A stretch of 64,000 nucleotides of DNA, from contig JASFAU010000018.1 in the NCBI GenBank assembly GCA_039704465.1, positions 682,001 to 746,000 on the forward strand, written 5' to 3'. Shown in pieces: positions 43,670 through 53,972 of this stretch. Source of the stretch: Plasmodiophora brassicae (Eukaryota; Endomyxa; Phytomyxea; Plasmodiophorida; Plasmodiophoridae). The notes under the pieces are model-generated. The model was not told the origin of the DNA. It saw only the letters and a list, made by a program, of their open reading frames with translations, and ran no database searches. Position 1 is the stretch's first letter. Every line of letters begins with the position of its first letter. A program made the position numbers and the translations under genes.

Positions 43670-44344
43670 GGTAGTCGCGCGCTCTGACGCAGTCCGTGGC
43701 CTCGGCTGCGCTGATGGTTCGCGCGCGCGCGTTCCTCGAGCTTCCTCCCGCCCGAGCGCACCCGCCCGTCCTTCCGGGATCGTGATGACCACCTATCTCA
43801 GCGGCGGTGCCGATGCGAGTGTAGTGGTCGACACGTTCGGTCGTCTATCACGGCCTGTCCGCAACCTGGGGGTCTCCCGTGTCTGGTTCATCACACACAC
43901 ACATACACACAACCGTCTTGTGTCGGTGCGTTGTCTTATCCGCGCGCGTCCCGGCTCCGGTGCATCTTGCCTTTTCCCGCCACCGCGTCTCCCAACGAAT
44001 GTCGCGTCGACCGTCCCCCAAATATCCCCGCCTCGTCAGTCCAACTTTGGCGTGCCCTTTGGAGCACCCGGTTGGGCTTATCGACACGTCAGCGGATAGG
44101 ATGGCATGCTTCCGCAGTCAACCGAGCAGGAGATAGTGTGCAGCGCGTCGCATGCGACGTAACGTTGGTGAGCGGGTTGCGCCTTGCTGCTGGCGAGGTC
44201 AGGGCAGTGCTTGGTGCTGGCCCCGCAGGACGACACGCGCGAGCGCCGCCCGAGCGTGCCGGATACGGATACTGTCGGGTTGATACATACGTATACATTT
44301 GTCTGGGGGCGATCGATTGAAGGGTACGCCTGGCACCTAGGACG
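43670..44344. other. Intergenic, divergent promoter region
   Basis: About 675 bp between AIMP1 (-) and MNS1 (+). A (CA)n tract lies at about 43892-43911 and a CGCGCG run at 43719-43729. ORFs of 80-130 codons cross it in several frames without family resemblance. Probably holds both promoters. Confidence 0.45.
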
Positions 44345-46161
44345 ATGGCGTCGCGAACGGCGCGTGGCTTCGACCTGCGCATGGCCGCCGAGCGGCGCGC
44401 CGAGGCCGAGATCTCCAAGCTCTCCGACACGTTGAAAGCGCATGCCAGCATCAAGGCCGAGGTCGGTCCAGCGTGCGCGTGCCGGCACTCGAATCGCTGA
44501 ATGGCGACCGCGGCAGGTGGCCTCCGACCATCGCGTCGAGCAGATGCGCCGGGACAGGGAACGGCGCCTTCGGGAGGCGGAAGCGAAGCAGGGCGCCATT
44601 CTCGAACAGAAACTGCGGCAGGAGTACGAGGCGCGGATCTTCGACAAGCAGCAGCAATGGTGTGCCTAGGGAACATTGCCGCGACGTAATCGACAGGGGT
44701 GGTCTCAGTGCGTTCTCCAGTCTGGTGGCCGAGCTTCAGCGCCGCAAGTCGGCGCAGGCCAGTGAGGACGCGCGGATCCGCCGCCTGTGCGACCAGAGCG
44801 AGGAGCTCCGCGCCCTGAAGGACAAGCTGGCAGCCGCCCAGATGAACAAGGAGCGGCACGCCCAGATGGAGGCCAACCTACGGATCAAACGCGAGAAGGT
44901 CGCCAAAGAGGTGAACGTCGCCGACCCGGTCGCTCCTGTGTATTGCTGACCGTCTGGTGCGGCTCAGGTCGAGCTCGAGGCGCGGCTCCTTCGGGAACGG
45001 GAGCAGGCCGAGAAATGGGAGAAGGAACGCGTCGAGGGCCGCCAGGTGAACCTCGGGAACCTGAAGGACGACCTGGACCGGCAGATCCAGGACCGACAAC
45101 AGAAGAAGCTGGTCGCGTACGAGGAGTTCCTCCAGGAAAAGAAACAGGTCGACGAGATCGTCAGGCGCGTCCACGACCAGGAGCGACTGTCCGTAACCAC
45201 GACGGCCGACATGCCGGAGAGCGGTGTTCTGACGACGCGTTTCGGTCTAGGCAAGAGGAAGAAAAGACCAAGAAGCGTGCCGAACTTCGCGAGATGCTCC
45301 ACAAGTACGAGGTGGAGAGGCGCACGATGAAGATCAAGCTGAAGGAAAACGAAGCGGCCGAGATGCGCAAACTGGAGGAGTGGGCACGATCCCAGGAGCA
45401 GCGCCTGAGCGAGGTCGCCGCCAAGAAGGAGGAGCAGAAGGCGCGCGAGGCCGCCAAGTACAGGCGCGTGGCCGCCGACATGGACAACGCCCGCAAGGAG
45501 CAGGAGGAGACCGAACAGCTGCTCATCGAGCTCTTCATCGAGGAGGCCGACCAGAAGATCCGCCAGGCCGCCGAGGATCGCGAGGCGCGACGGCTCGCCC
45601 TGCGCCGCGAGATGCAGGAGGCGCACCGCCAGCAACAGGTCCACACATTTCCGCGCCGTTTCCCGTTAACGTCGTTTTCGGCGCGGTTGTTCTTCTCGCT
45701 GCTGACGGCCCTGTTTCTTGCGCGAGCCCATTCGACGTGAACCTGACGTGTGCCTGCAGATTCTGATCGAGAGGAAGCGCTGCCAGGAGAAGGAGCAGGA
45801 GGAGGCGTTGCGCGCGCGTATGATGGCCAAGTTCGCCGAGGACAGCAGGGTCGAGCAGATGAACGCGGAGCGCGCGCGCCGGGCCAAGCTCGAGCACCGG
45901 CGCATGGTGCAGAAGGCGCTGGAGGAGCGACGCGCCATGTTCGAGGCGGAGCGCGCCGAGGAGATCGCCGCCGCTCAGCGCCAGCGCGACGAGGAGGAGC
46001 AGCGCCTGCTCATTGTCGAGCGCGAACGCGAACGCATGCTCAAGGAATACGCCCGCAAGCTGCGCGAGTACCTGCCCCGCGGCGTCCTGCGCAACGAGCA
46101 GGACAGGCGCGTCGTGTTCGGCAGCGACACGCCCGAGCAGGGTGCCGCCGGCGCCGACTGA
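44345..46161 (+). CDS. MNS1: MNS1-like ciliary microtubule inner protein
   Basis: Exons: 44345-44461, 44517-44659, 44709-44910, 44968-45188, 45251-45638, 45760-46161 (490 residues; human MNS1 is 495). The protein is nearly all alpha-helical, rich in E, R, K and Q. The best match is MAKFAEDSRVEQMNAERAR then LEHRRMVQKALEERRAMF, against the MNS1 block LAKFAEDDRIELMNAQ...LEHRRAVEKLIEERR. The C-terminal EYARKLREYLPRGVLRNE matches HATNLLGYLPKGVFKKE. MNS1 sits inside axonemal doublet microtubules and is required for motile cilia. All internal phases match, and this is the strongest evidence in the window that the organism is flagellated. AATAAA at 46191-46196 is a candidate poly(A) signal. Confidence 0.92.
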
Positions 46162-46304
46162 CCCGGCCTCTTCGGCGCGGCTCTGCCCCACAATAAACAT
46201 GCTGCGAGCAGGTACTCTGCTGCGGGCCTGCACCTGGGATGCCCTCAGTCACGACCTGTTGCTGAGGACGCCCGGCATCCCAGCTCCGACTATACTGCCG
46301 TTAT

Positions 46305-48158
46305 TCATTCCAGTGTCGCCCGGACGGCGTCTAACCTCGGTGCCGCCCGTTCCGGTTCGTCAACGGCGTCGCCGTCGCTCAGACTGCTGCTGCTATCCGA
46401 GCTGAGCGTGCTGTTGAGCGCGTCCTTGGCGTTGTCGGTCGACCTGGATGCCAGCAGGGGCGGGCCGGCCTGCGCGGATTCGTACCGGCTGATGGTCTTG
46501 GCCGTCGGCGGGTCATCGTCGGCGTCGTCGTCGTCGTCGTCGTCGCTGGACAGCTCATCGGACGTGTTCGTCGCCACCGACTCCTGCTTGTGGAGCGACG
46601 ACAGCGACCGCTCGTGTTGGGCGGCCGCCGGTCCCTGCCCCGCCTCCGATGGGCGCTGCGTCCTCGGGTTGACCACAGTGGCGACCTTCCTGGATGCCAG
46701 CGGGTCCGCCTTGGCGACGGGCCCGCCCGCTCTGAACGCGGCCAGCTCGGCCTGTGCCGTCTCCGCCTCCTTCCTCCAGTACTTGCAGCGCTCCTCGAGC
46801 TCGCGAACCTGATCGCGTAGGCTGTCCAGCTGCCTCGCGATGTGGGCGGGGACCGGCGGCGCGTCCGGCAGCGCCAGGGCGGCGACCGTGTCCGGCGGCG
46901 GCTTGGGCGACCGCGGCACGATCGTCATCCCCGACATGCTCCTGCTGACGTACTCCTGGGCGGGGGCAGGCGCCACCGACGCCGGCTTGCTCTGCTCGAC
47001 GGCCGGGCGCCCTAGGGCGGCGATGCTGCCCCGGCCCGTCGTGAACAACGTCGAGATGAACGACGGGCGCGACTTGGCCGCCGGCACGTTCGCCACCGCC
47101 GCCGCCGAGTCGAACGTCGGCATCGCCGGGCGCACCTTGGTCGTCCCGCTGGCGCCCACCCGCAACGTGTCCATGACCCGGGTGCGCGTCCGACGCAGCG
47201 TGCCCTTGGCGTCGCCGCCGGTCGACGCCAGCAGCTGGTTCATGATGCGGGCCGACGACGTCGACTTGAGGCGCGTGATGTTCCCCAGGGATTCGTCGTC
47301 GTCGCCGGCCGACGCGCGCTCGTACGCGACGCCGTCGAACACGTCGTCGTACTGGTTGACGAGGATCTCGAACAGCGGCTTCATGTCGAGGATGTCGCCG
47401 CGTTCGGCCCCGGACAGGCAGGGCGCGAAGCAGATGGCCAGCGACGCCGGCGACATCTTGGTCGTCGTCGTGTTCGCGCAGACGTCGCGCAGCAGGCCGA
47501 ACAGGTCGTGGATGACGGCCCGGTTGTCGGTCGGCATGCTGGACAGGAGCGCCCGGACCTGGCCCGGCGCCGTCGCCTGCGTCATCGGCGTGACGGACGC
47601 GGCCGTGAACAGCGGCTCCGGCAGCGTCCAGAGCAGGCGCTTGATGGCGCCGGCCGTCGACTCGACGTCGCGGGCCTCGTCGGCCGTCACGACGTCCGGT
47701 CGGTTCAGGTACGCCGACCGGCAGATGGATTTGATGAGCGAGGCGCGCCCCGGGACCCGGAACAGGCCTTCCTGGTTGGCGCCGCCATTGTCGCGGCACA
47801 GGCGGACGAGTTGCAACAGGGCCCGGACGATGTGGGCCGGCATGCGCACCGGGGCGGACGGGTCCGCTCGCGACGTGTACGTTCGCAGGTTCAGGATCCA
47901 GGCGCGCGCTTCCTCGGGGTCGGGTGCCAGCAGCAGCAGCGACCGCGAGCCGAACAGCAGGACCAGGGTGCGCCGGCTGGCGTCATCGTCGGACAGGTAG
48001 GCGCCATGCAGTTCGGCCAGGTCGATGACGCCCTTCTCGGTCTCGTCGTCGGCCCGCTCGAAGTAGCGCAGGCGGGACCATTCGAGGCGGAAGTACCGTT
48101 TCTGGTAGTAGTTCAGCCCGAGCTTGTTGTTCGTCAACTTCTCCAGCGCGCCCTCCAT
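46305..48158 (-). CDS. PH-RhoGAP protein
   Basis: Single exon, 617 residues, ATG at 48158. A PH domain covers residues 1-95 (MEGALEKLTNNKLGLNYYQK, ending ARAWILNLRTYTSRA). A RhoGAP domain covers about 105-300: NQEGLFRVPGRASLIKSI carries the arginine finger, and LPEPLFTAA, DLFGLLRDVCANTTTTKMSP and SLAICFAPCLSG are the remaining family blocks. The C-terminal half is disordered with a coiled coil (RQLDSLRDQVRELEERCKYW) and an acidic poly-Asp/Ser run (about 46523-46560). It should switch off Rho/Rac/Cdc42 GTPases at membranes. It converges tail-to-tail on MNS1 with 143 bp between stops. The frame stays open upstream of the ATG. Confidence 0.93.
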   Translation of the reverse strand: MEGALEKLTNNKLGLNYYQKRYFRLEWSRLRYFERADDETEKGVIDLAELHGAYLSDDDASRRTLVLLFGSRSLLLLAPDPEEARAWILNLRTYTSRADPSAPVRMPAHIVRALLQLVRLCRDNGGANQEGLFRVPGRASLIKSICRSAYLNRPDVVTADEARDVESTAGAIKRLLWTLPEPLFTAASVTPMTQATAPGQVRALLSSMPTDNRAVIHDLFGLLRDVCANTTTTKMSPASLAICFAPCLSGAERGDILDMKPLFEILVNQYDDVFDGVAYERASAGDDDESLGNITRLKSTSSARIMNQLLASTGGDAKGTLRRTRTRVMDTLRVGASGTTKVRPAMPTFDSAAAVANVPAAKSRPSFISTLFTTGRGSIAALGRPAVEQSKPASVAPAPAQEYVSRSMSGMTIVPRSPKPPPDTVAALALPDAPPVPAHIARQLDSLRDQVRELEERCKYWRKEAETAQAELAAFRAGGPVAKADPLASRKVATVVNPRTQRPSEAGQGPAAAQHERSLSSLHKQESVATNTSDELSSDDDDDDDADDDPPTAKTISRYESAQAGPPLLASRSTDNAKDALNSTLSSDSSSSLSDGDAVDEPERAAPRLDAVRATLE

Positions 48159-48903
48159 TCGACGTCGTGAGGCGGGCGCGCCCACCACCGCAACCCGATA
48201 TGCCAGCAACCGGGGCACGCGCCTCCCACACCTGTCCAGAGGGAGATACCGTAGATGAATGTGTACCTAGGCAGATAGCATAGCACAAAGCCGCCTGCTG
48301 CGGAAGCAGGGTCCTGCCCCGGTGCCTCGATCGGGTGTCCCGCTTCCACCTCTAACGCCTATCCTGGCCCAGTCACAAGACATCTCCTGCCGGCACATCG
48401 TCTCAAACAGAACAAGGCTGCAGTACAAGCAGACCAGGTCGACGCGCGCGTACACCGACCCTGCAGGTCGTCCTGGCGTCAGTCGGTGCCGAACAGCAGC
48501 GGTCAGTACTGCAGTCGGTGCAGGGCGCGGCGCCCGTTGCCGATCGAGGGCACCGACAACGATATCCCCCTGCCGGAGTGTCGACCATGGAAACTAATAC
48601 CAGACGAGCAACGCGCGCATGCAGGGCATCGCAGCACGCACGTCGTTAGGCATCTGGTCGCGCCAATTCCCAGCGAACCTCTCGCGTCCATCGCCGTCAA
48701 TTATGTGCCTGCGTGTACACGCGGACCAGGGCGTAAAACATAGATGCGCCGACTCGCTACGACGCAGCGTGAATCGAACTATCATTCCTTTCGACAAGAG
48801 CTCGCGACAACCGGGCGGACATCTACATCCTTATGCACATGATCACTCTCGGACACTCATGCTGGGCACGATTTATGAACTAGAGAGCTCAACAACGGTC
48901 ATC
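48159..48903. other. Gene-poor segment at start of the accessory island
   Basis: About 745 bp. A plus ORF (48486-48743, MPNSSGQYCSRCRARRPLP...) and a minus ORF (48594-48797) overlap each other and neither resembles a family. No confident gene. Confidence 0.4.
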
Positions 48904-49430
48904 TTACAGTAGCTGAGCGTATTCATCAGGCGTGTTGGTCTGCGTCCTGGCGAACCATTCTCGGCGAACGATCATAGACGCCTTGAAAACAATCAAGCAC
49001 AGAATGACGGCAAGGATGATGCTAGAGACGACTTTCGATGTTGTCTTGTCCAGCAAGCTGCGCGCATCAAGAACAATGAGGGTCATCACTGCCAGGGTCA
49101 CCGCGCCGACCAACGAACAGCACTCCTCATCATCGACTGTCATTCCTGTTGGTATCGGACCATACGGAATGTTCGGACGTACGTGTTGGTAGCACGCGCG
49201 CCAGAACCTCATACGCGATGTCGGCAACACGTCTCGGCTCCCCCCGCCGCGACTCCATGTTGACCCAGACTGCAGTGCCAGTCACCCACGTCGTCACTGA
49301 TGCAGAGAAACGTTGCGGGTAGCCTGGTCGACCAGTTTAGCTTGCTGTGCAGCAGGTAGAGTTGCCGATGGTTCTTCAGATCCATGCGGCTGACGTCGCC
49401 AACGGCGGCGTCAATATCGTTGTCCGCCAA
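48904..49430 (-). CDS. Unresolved gene with two hydrophobic helices at its 3' end
   Basis: The 3' ORF (minus 48904-49230) has two hydrophobic segments, LVGAVTLAVMTLIVLDA and VVSSIILAVILCLIVF, and ends RTQTNTPDEYAQLL. A candidate upstream exon (minus, down from about 49430) reads RMDLKNHRQLYLLHSKLNW and ATFLCISDD. An alternative frame between them reads TGTAVWVNMESRRGEPRR. I could not find junctions that join the three frames with correct phases, so the true exon set may extend upstream to 49850, where the inverted-repeat arm is also open. Membrane protein is all that can be said; it may be a decaying gene. Confidence 0.35.
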
Positions 49431-49637
49431 ACCCTGTGGAATCGGGCCGGTTCAATGCTCGATTACGCGCCGGTGTACCGAGGCCCCAGCATTCGGTCGA
49501 CCGCGTAGCGAACGCCGCGATTGCCGATACCGCCATGGTAGAACAGCAGCGTGCACCGGATCAGCAATCTCGGACGTTATAGACGATGGGACGTCCGCTG
49601 CAACAAACGGAACCGCCAGACGCTTCGGACGTGAACT

Positions 49638-50113
49638 CGTCCCAGGTTCTGTCTTGTAGTACGGGCCGAACAGTCAACAATGTGAGTGCCGGGCCGATCG
49701 GAACGTCCGGTGCCTTTAGAGGTCGCAGAAACGTGATCAGCGGGTCCAACTCCAGCTTGTCGGGCGCCAGCGTCGACGCGATGTTGTGCATGTAGTGGGT
49801 CTTTCGCAGCCGGCATCTTCTGGTCGCCCCAACGTTGAAGCCAACCACGTTGCGTCATTGCCTATCCGCTGCAGAACGACCCGAAGAATTGACAGGCGAG
49901 CGGGTCGACGACGAGTCCGTTCGATGCCGGCTCTCGGATACCGACCGCAAACCACCAGCTGCACAACCTCGCGTCGACGCTGGGCCCGCGCCCGACACGC
50001 TGGAGTTGGACCCGATGAGCACGTTTCTGCGACCTCTCCAGGCAGCGGACGTTCCGATCGACCCGGCACTCAGTTGACCGTCCGGCCCGTACTACAGGAC
50101 ATAACCTGGGACG
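49638..50113. repeat. Inverted repeat, arms about 153 bp
   Basis: 49638-49790 read on the minus strand matches 49961-50113 on the plus strand (about 85-88% by eye), with about 170 bp between. Shared blocks include GGAGTTGGACCC, CACGTTTCTGCGACCTCT, GGACGTTCCGATCG and CCCGTACTACA. The minus arm is open (KLELDPLITFLRPLKAPDV). The plus arm has TLELDPMSTFLRPLQAADV but then loses 4 nt and hits a stop. So the minus arm is the likely source and the plus arm the damaged copy. Confidence 0.85.
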
Positions 50114-50454
50114 CTCTGACTCCATTGCAGCAGCCAAGTTCGTTTGCAGATCATGTGTGAAGCGATCAGCAGGCTGCAAGCTGCCGATGCGATCACGAAG
50201 TGGAACGTGGCGAACGGCCTTTTCGTCGAGATGGGATAGGTTCGCGCTGATGCCAATGTCGCTGGAATTATCACCCGATGGGTCGGCACGCTGTACGTAC
50301 ACCGTCCATCATTGTCTTGTGCGGTCCCGGCCTAGGCCAGTATTTGTCATTGCAGAGCCGAACACGTAAACGCCGGCACGTTGACAAGTTTACCGATCGG
50401 GCCGACCCGCTGGATTTCTTCAAGAACCGGGTAGCCGGCGAGCGCGTCCTCATG

Positions 50455-50498
50455 GCGAACCTGGAGGTGCGACTGGGTGGGCGCACCTCCAGGTTCGC
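50455..50498. repeat. Perfect 17-bp hairpin, 10-nt loop
   Basis: GCGAACCTGGAGGTGCG (50455-50471) is followed after 10 nt by its exact reverse complement at 50482-50498. It lies between the two larger inverted repeats. A transcriptional role cannot be excluded. Confidence 0.9.
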
Positions 50499-50614
50499 GC
50501 ACTTGAACGGGAAATACCGTCCGTCCGTCCACCGTGCTGCTGGGTCTCGGCAGCTCCGTGACGCGGCCTCGATTTCGCGTCGAACTTGGTTTCGCGTCAA
50601 ACTTGGTTGCTAGC

Positions 50615-51663
50615 ATGGCATTGGCATGCAGCGTGTGCTCGGAAACGTTCCCTGAGAAGAAGAAGTTGACATGTCATATGAAGACGTCGCACAGCGACAG
50701 TCGTCCGCGACTTGCCATCAATGTCCCAGCATGCTCAAAGATATGGATAGCCTGCGCCGGCACCTTGACCGTGCTTATCGCGATTCACGAGACGGGAGTT
50801 CTGCTGCTTATGATCCCGCCCAAGCCAGTGAATTATCCAAAGCCCCTTTTGCGTGCCCATTCGGTGACGTTGACGGTATCTTCGAGTTTTCGCGACTGAA
50901 ATATCACGTTGAAACTGTATGGCGACATTATTCGAGTGCCTACGTTGTATTGACAGTAATGTACTTCAGGTTCACCAGCATTGCCTGCCGCAGCAAGCCT
51001 TGCGATTCGACTCGTATGATTATGCCAAAAGTTGGATCGAGTCCTTATGGAAGACGAACAAGGCACGATTCATCCAGCTGAATGACCAGAGCTTCTGTAC
51101 CGATGGTTCGTTCTCACAGACTTGGGTTTGCCGAAGGTCTGGAAGACATCCATACACAGAGCGGTCGTACGAATTTGGTGGCGATCATCTCGCCTCCCGC
51201 CCATACCAGAAGCCAACGTGCAAGCTGGAGTCGTCGTGTGCTTCCCATATTTTTCTGAAGAGTCTCCCAGATGGTTCCGTTGACGTCGTCTTTTATGACA
51301 CTCATTCGGGGCATGATCCGCTTACCGAGAGTGTCGGCTTCATGAGGCTGCCCAAATCAATGATACTCAGTATTCAGGTACCATTGGAACAGGGTGTGCC
51401 GACCCCGACTTTTGTTGCCTCATGCAACGCGCTTCTACGCGATCGCAACCGACGCGAAGACCTGCAACAGGTATTCGATGCCCCTTGTAAATGTGCATAG
51501 TATCTGATGCGTGGTTTCCTCAGGCGCCTTCACGAGATATGTTCGTTACTCTTCAAGATGTTTACAACGTCAAAGCGAAGTTCGATTTCCTCGCCAATCT
51601 CGGGTAGCGAGAAGCAGTGCGCGTTGACATTCTGGTTCAGGAGCTTCGTAAGGAGCTTCACGA
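50615..51663 (+). pseudogene. Decayed C2H2 / FAR1-like (transposase-related) gene
   Basis: Frame pieces on the plus strand encode a C2H2 finger (CSVCSETFPEKKKLTCHMK), another in a different frame (TCHQCPSMLKDMDSLRRHL), then FECLRC...VHQHC, and a long piece (to about 51470). That piece has the FAR1/MULE-type pattern WIESLWKTNKARFIQL, TWVCRRSG, KPTCKLESSCASHIFL and THSGHDP. Splicing at GTATTC (51471) to TCCTCAG adds DMFVTLQDVYNVKAKFDFLA and then a TAG at 51604. The change of frame between fingers 1 and 2 cannot be mended by any GT-AG intron, so at least one frameshift is present. Such proteins in animals derive from Mutator-like transposons. The nonsense codon lies in the left arm of the large palindrome. 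Confidence 0.6.
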
Positions 51664-51804
51664 TCCTGTACTTTTGTGGTCGTGAAGCTCCTTACGAAGC
51701 TCCTGAACAAGAATGTCAACGCGCACTGCTTCTCGCTGCCCGAGATTGGCGAGGAAATCGAACTTCGCCTTGACGTTGTAAACATCTTGAAGAGTAACGA
51801 ACAT
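51539..51804. repeat. Near-perfect palindrome, two 125-bp arms, 16-nt loop
   Basis: 51539-51663 equals the reverse complement of 51680-51804 except at three positions (AAAGC/AAGGC, GGTAG/GGCAG, CTGGTT/CTTGTT). The loop is 51664-51679. One difference turns CAG (Gln) on the right arm's minus strand into the TAG that ends the zinc-finger gene on the left arm. The arms are coding sequence of that gene, not terminal repeats. No flanking duplication or transposase was seen. Confidence 0.95.
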
Positions 51805-53188
51805 AAGCGCGATTTTCTTCAAGTAAGACACGGAGCAGATTTCGTACATCGCTGCTTCGCTGTATCGCTCTTCATTGCTAGCTCTGTTTAGGTCTCTGCC
51901 GATAGGCCATGCAGAGTTTGGGAAATCTGCTCGTCATGCTCGCACTCTTGGTCTTGTACCTGCCCGTATTACTTGCGAGGCCACACATGTAAACGTGTTC
52001 TGCTTGGTATGGGTCGCGAACACGAATGCACACTCTTGTATTTGTCAATCTGACGTCGTAGTTGCGCACGTGCTTGGATTCTGGGATCCTACCTGTCTTC
52101 TAGGATAAGTGAATTCCACGCGTCCTGAAAATTCTTCTGCGGCGACGCCAGATCAGGTTAGCAAACTAAAGACGTTGTCGCCGTACTGTTTTATTCCTCA
52201 TTGTTCATTGCATCGTTTGGCTCAAATATATTCAGATACGTGTACTCCTTTTGTTGTCTCCCGAGAATCGATGTGATCGGGTAGGCAGTGTCCGTTTTCC
52301 AGGTGAATTGTACGTCTTAACCACTCTACAACAGCAAATTCCATGGAGAACGGTTCAAACAAAGATCCCCGACACCCTGGATCGATGCCAAACGTCCCAT
52401 TCACTGAGTTGCGGGGTTGGTCCTGGGTGTGTACATTTCCATTGGGTTTCTGTTAACACGTTGTGTTTTATCTGTAGGTGTTCCAAGGCCTGATCAGCCG
52501 CGTCGGCTGCACGACATGCTGTACGTCGATGGGCGTCTTCTATGCATTCCTGCATCACCCTATGGAACGGCCCAGGTACGCGGGCATCGGGTATTACCAG
52601 AACACGCCCGTTAGTGCGAGCACCTTGGTCAGCTCGACCTGTGCGCGAGGTTCCCTTACTTGCGATACCGCCGTACACGCCAAGTCCTCGCTTGAGGAGG
52701 AGGGCGCTCTTGCATTGTAACATGCTCTTGGATCGTAACAACTTTACACAAATTACCATTGACACTGTTCGCCCTCCAATGTCGCTTCGCTTTTCGATAC
52801 GCCCGTTGGTGCAAGCGCCCCGGACAGTACGACGGTTGCTCGAAGTTCCCCCACTTGCTCTGCCCTCAAACGAATGGGCGATGCCGATGCGGTCAAGAAG
52901 TGTTGGGCAGGGTACGGCCATTGACCCCGATTGCGCCCCATGGGTTCCCTGTGGTGGCGTTGCTCTTTCAGAGCGGTCCTGCCAACGTAGCAGCCCCAAA
53001 GACAAACCAGCGCACACGTTGCACTGTCCCGAGCGAGTGACCGGATCGGCGGCCCGGGCAGCGTCTACCTAGAAGACCATGAGCATCGTTCGTGCGCTGC
53101 CGGTGACGGGGCCGGACGCCGTCGCCGAACGGCCCACGGCGTCGACGGTCGACTGATACAGTGGCCGCGCAGCCGGAGGGGGTCGCAA
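51805..53188. other. Gene-poor, AT-richer stretch of the island
   Basis: About 1.4 kb, visibly AT-richer than its surroundings up to about 52450. A minus ORF (51878-52069) and plus ORFs of 60-100 codons show no family. Between 52600 and 52870 there is a diverged direct repeat: GCCCGTTAGTGCGAGC near 52606 and GCCCGTTGGTGCAAGC near 52801, each followed by a similar block containing GAGGTTCCC/GAAGTTCCC. No confident gene. Confidence 0.4.
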
Positions 53189-53924
53189 ATGGCGTTGGCG
53201 CAGGCGATACCGTGTGCACTCGACCGCGTCTGGGTAGCGGCCCGCCATGTCATGTCGATCGTCGTCCAGCTGTGGGCGTGCATCACGACCGGGGCGTACA
53301 GCGTGAAGTCGCTCTGGGCGGCCTGCAACGGCCTGGGCGCGCCAGGCCGCGCCACGTTCACCCACCTGGTCGCCTGGGTCTCGCCCTACTCCGGATCCGT
53401 CCGCCCCAGCGTATGACCCTGCTGTTCTGCGCCCTCGCCGACGTACCGCCCTGTTTGATATGTCTGGTCTCGTACGTACATAGGTTGACGTGATCGGATC
53501 CGGGTACGCGCAAGTCTCCCTGCCAGACCGCACGTCGAACCGAAACCCGTTCAGGTACGACGCATGAGGCTGCCATAGCTATCGGTTGCACGTTCCGCCA
53601 GCTGACAGACGTCGACGCTGCATGCGCAGGTCGATCCATGCGGTGGCCCTGATGAACGCGGCCGAGCTGGCATCCGGCCTGCTCGTCCTGCACGACCTAC
53701 CCGACGGCCTACGCGCCATCATCGTCGACATGTCGGCCAAGTACGTCGCCAAGGCACGCGGCACGGTCGTGGCGGAGGCGCGCGCCGACACCACCCGCAT
53801 CGCCGCTGGGACGCCGTTCCCGGTCGACGTCACCCTTCGCGACGGCAACGGCAACGTGGTGTCCACGGCCGTCATCACATGGATGGTGTCGTCGTCGGCG
53901 TCGGGCAAGGAGAAGCGGTGCTGA
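53189..53924 (+). CDS. DUF4442 hotdog-fold (putative thioesterase) protein
   Basis: Exons 53189-53410, 53484-53554 and 53630-53924 (195 residues). The family blocks are restored by splicing: FTHLVAWVSPYSGSVRPSV, then VSLPDRTSNRNPFRSIHAVA (the N...G/S-x-HA motif of hotdog folds), NAAELASGLLV, GLRAIIVDMSAKYVAKARG and LRDGNGNVVSTAVITW. DUF4442 proteins are predicted acyl-CoA or acyl-ACP thioesterases. The first 35 residues (MALAQAIPCALDRVWVAARH) lack acids until Asp12 and could help targeting, but are not a clear presequence. The last dozen residues are Ser/Lys-rich. It converges on the DUF924 gene, with stops 48 bp apart. Confidence 0.85.
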
Positions 53925-53972
53925 TGACGACGATGATGATGATGACCATGACTCTATGATGGTCGCCGTCTA

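Noticed and set aside
49862..50302. 146-codon minus frame with possible membrane segment nearby
   Set aside because: Overlaps the inverted-repeat arms and a short alternative frame (FVIASAACSLLIASHMI); no consistent exon set could be made.
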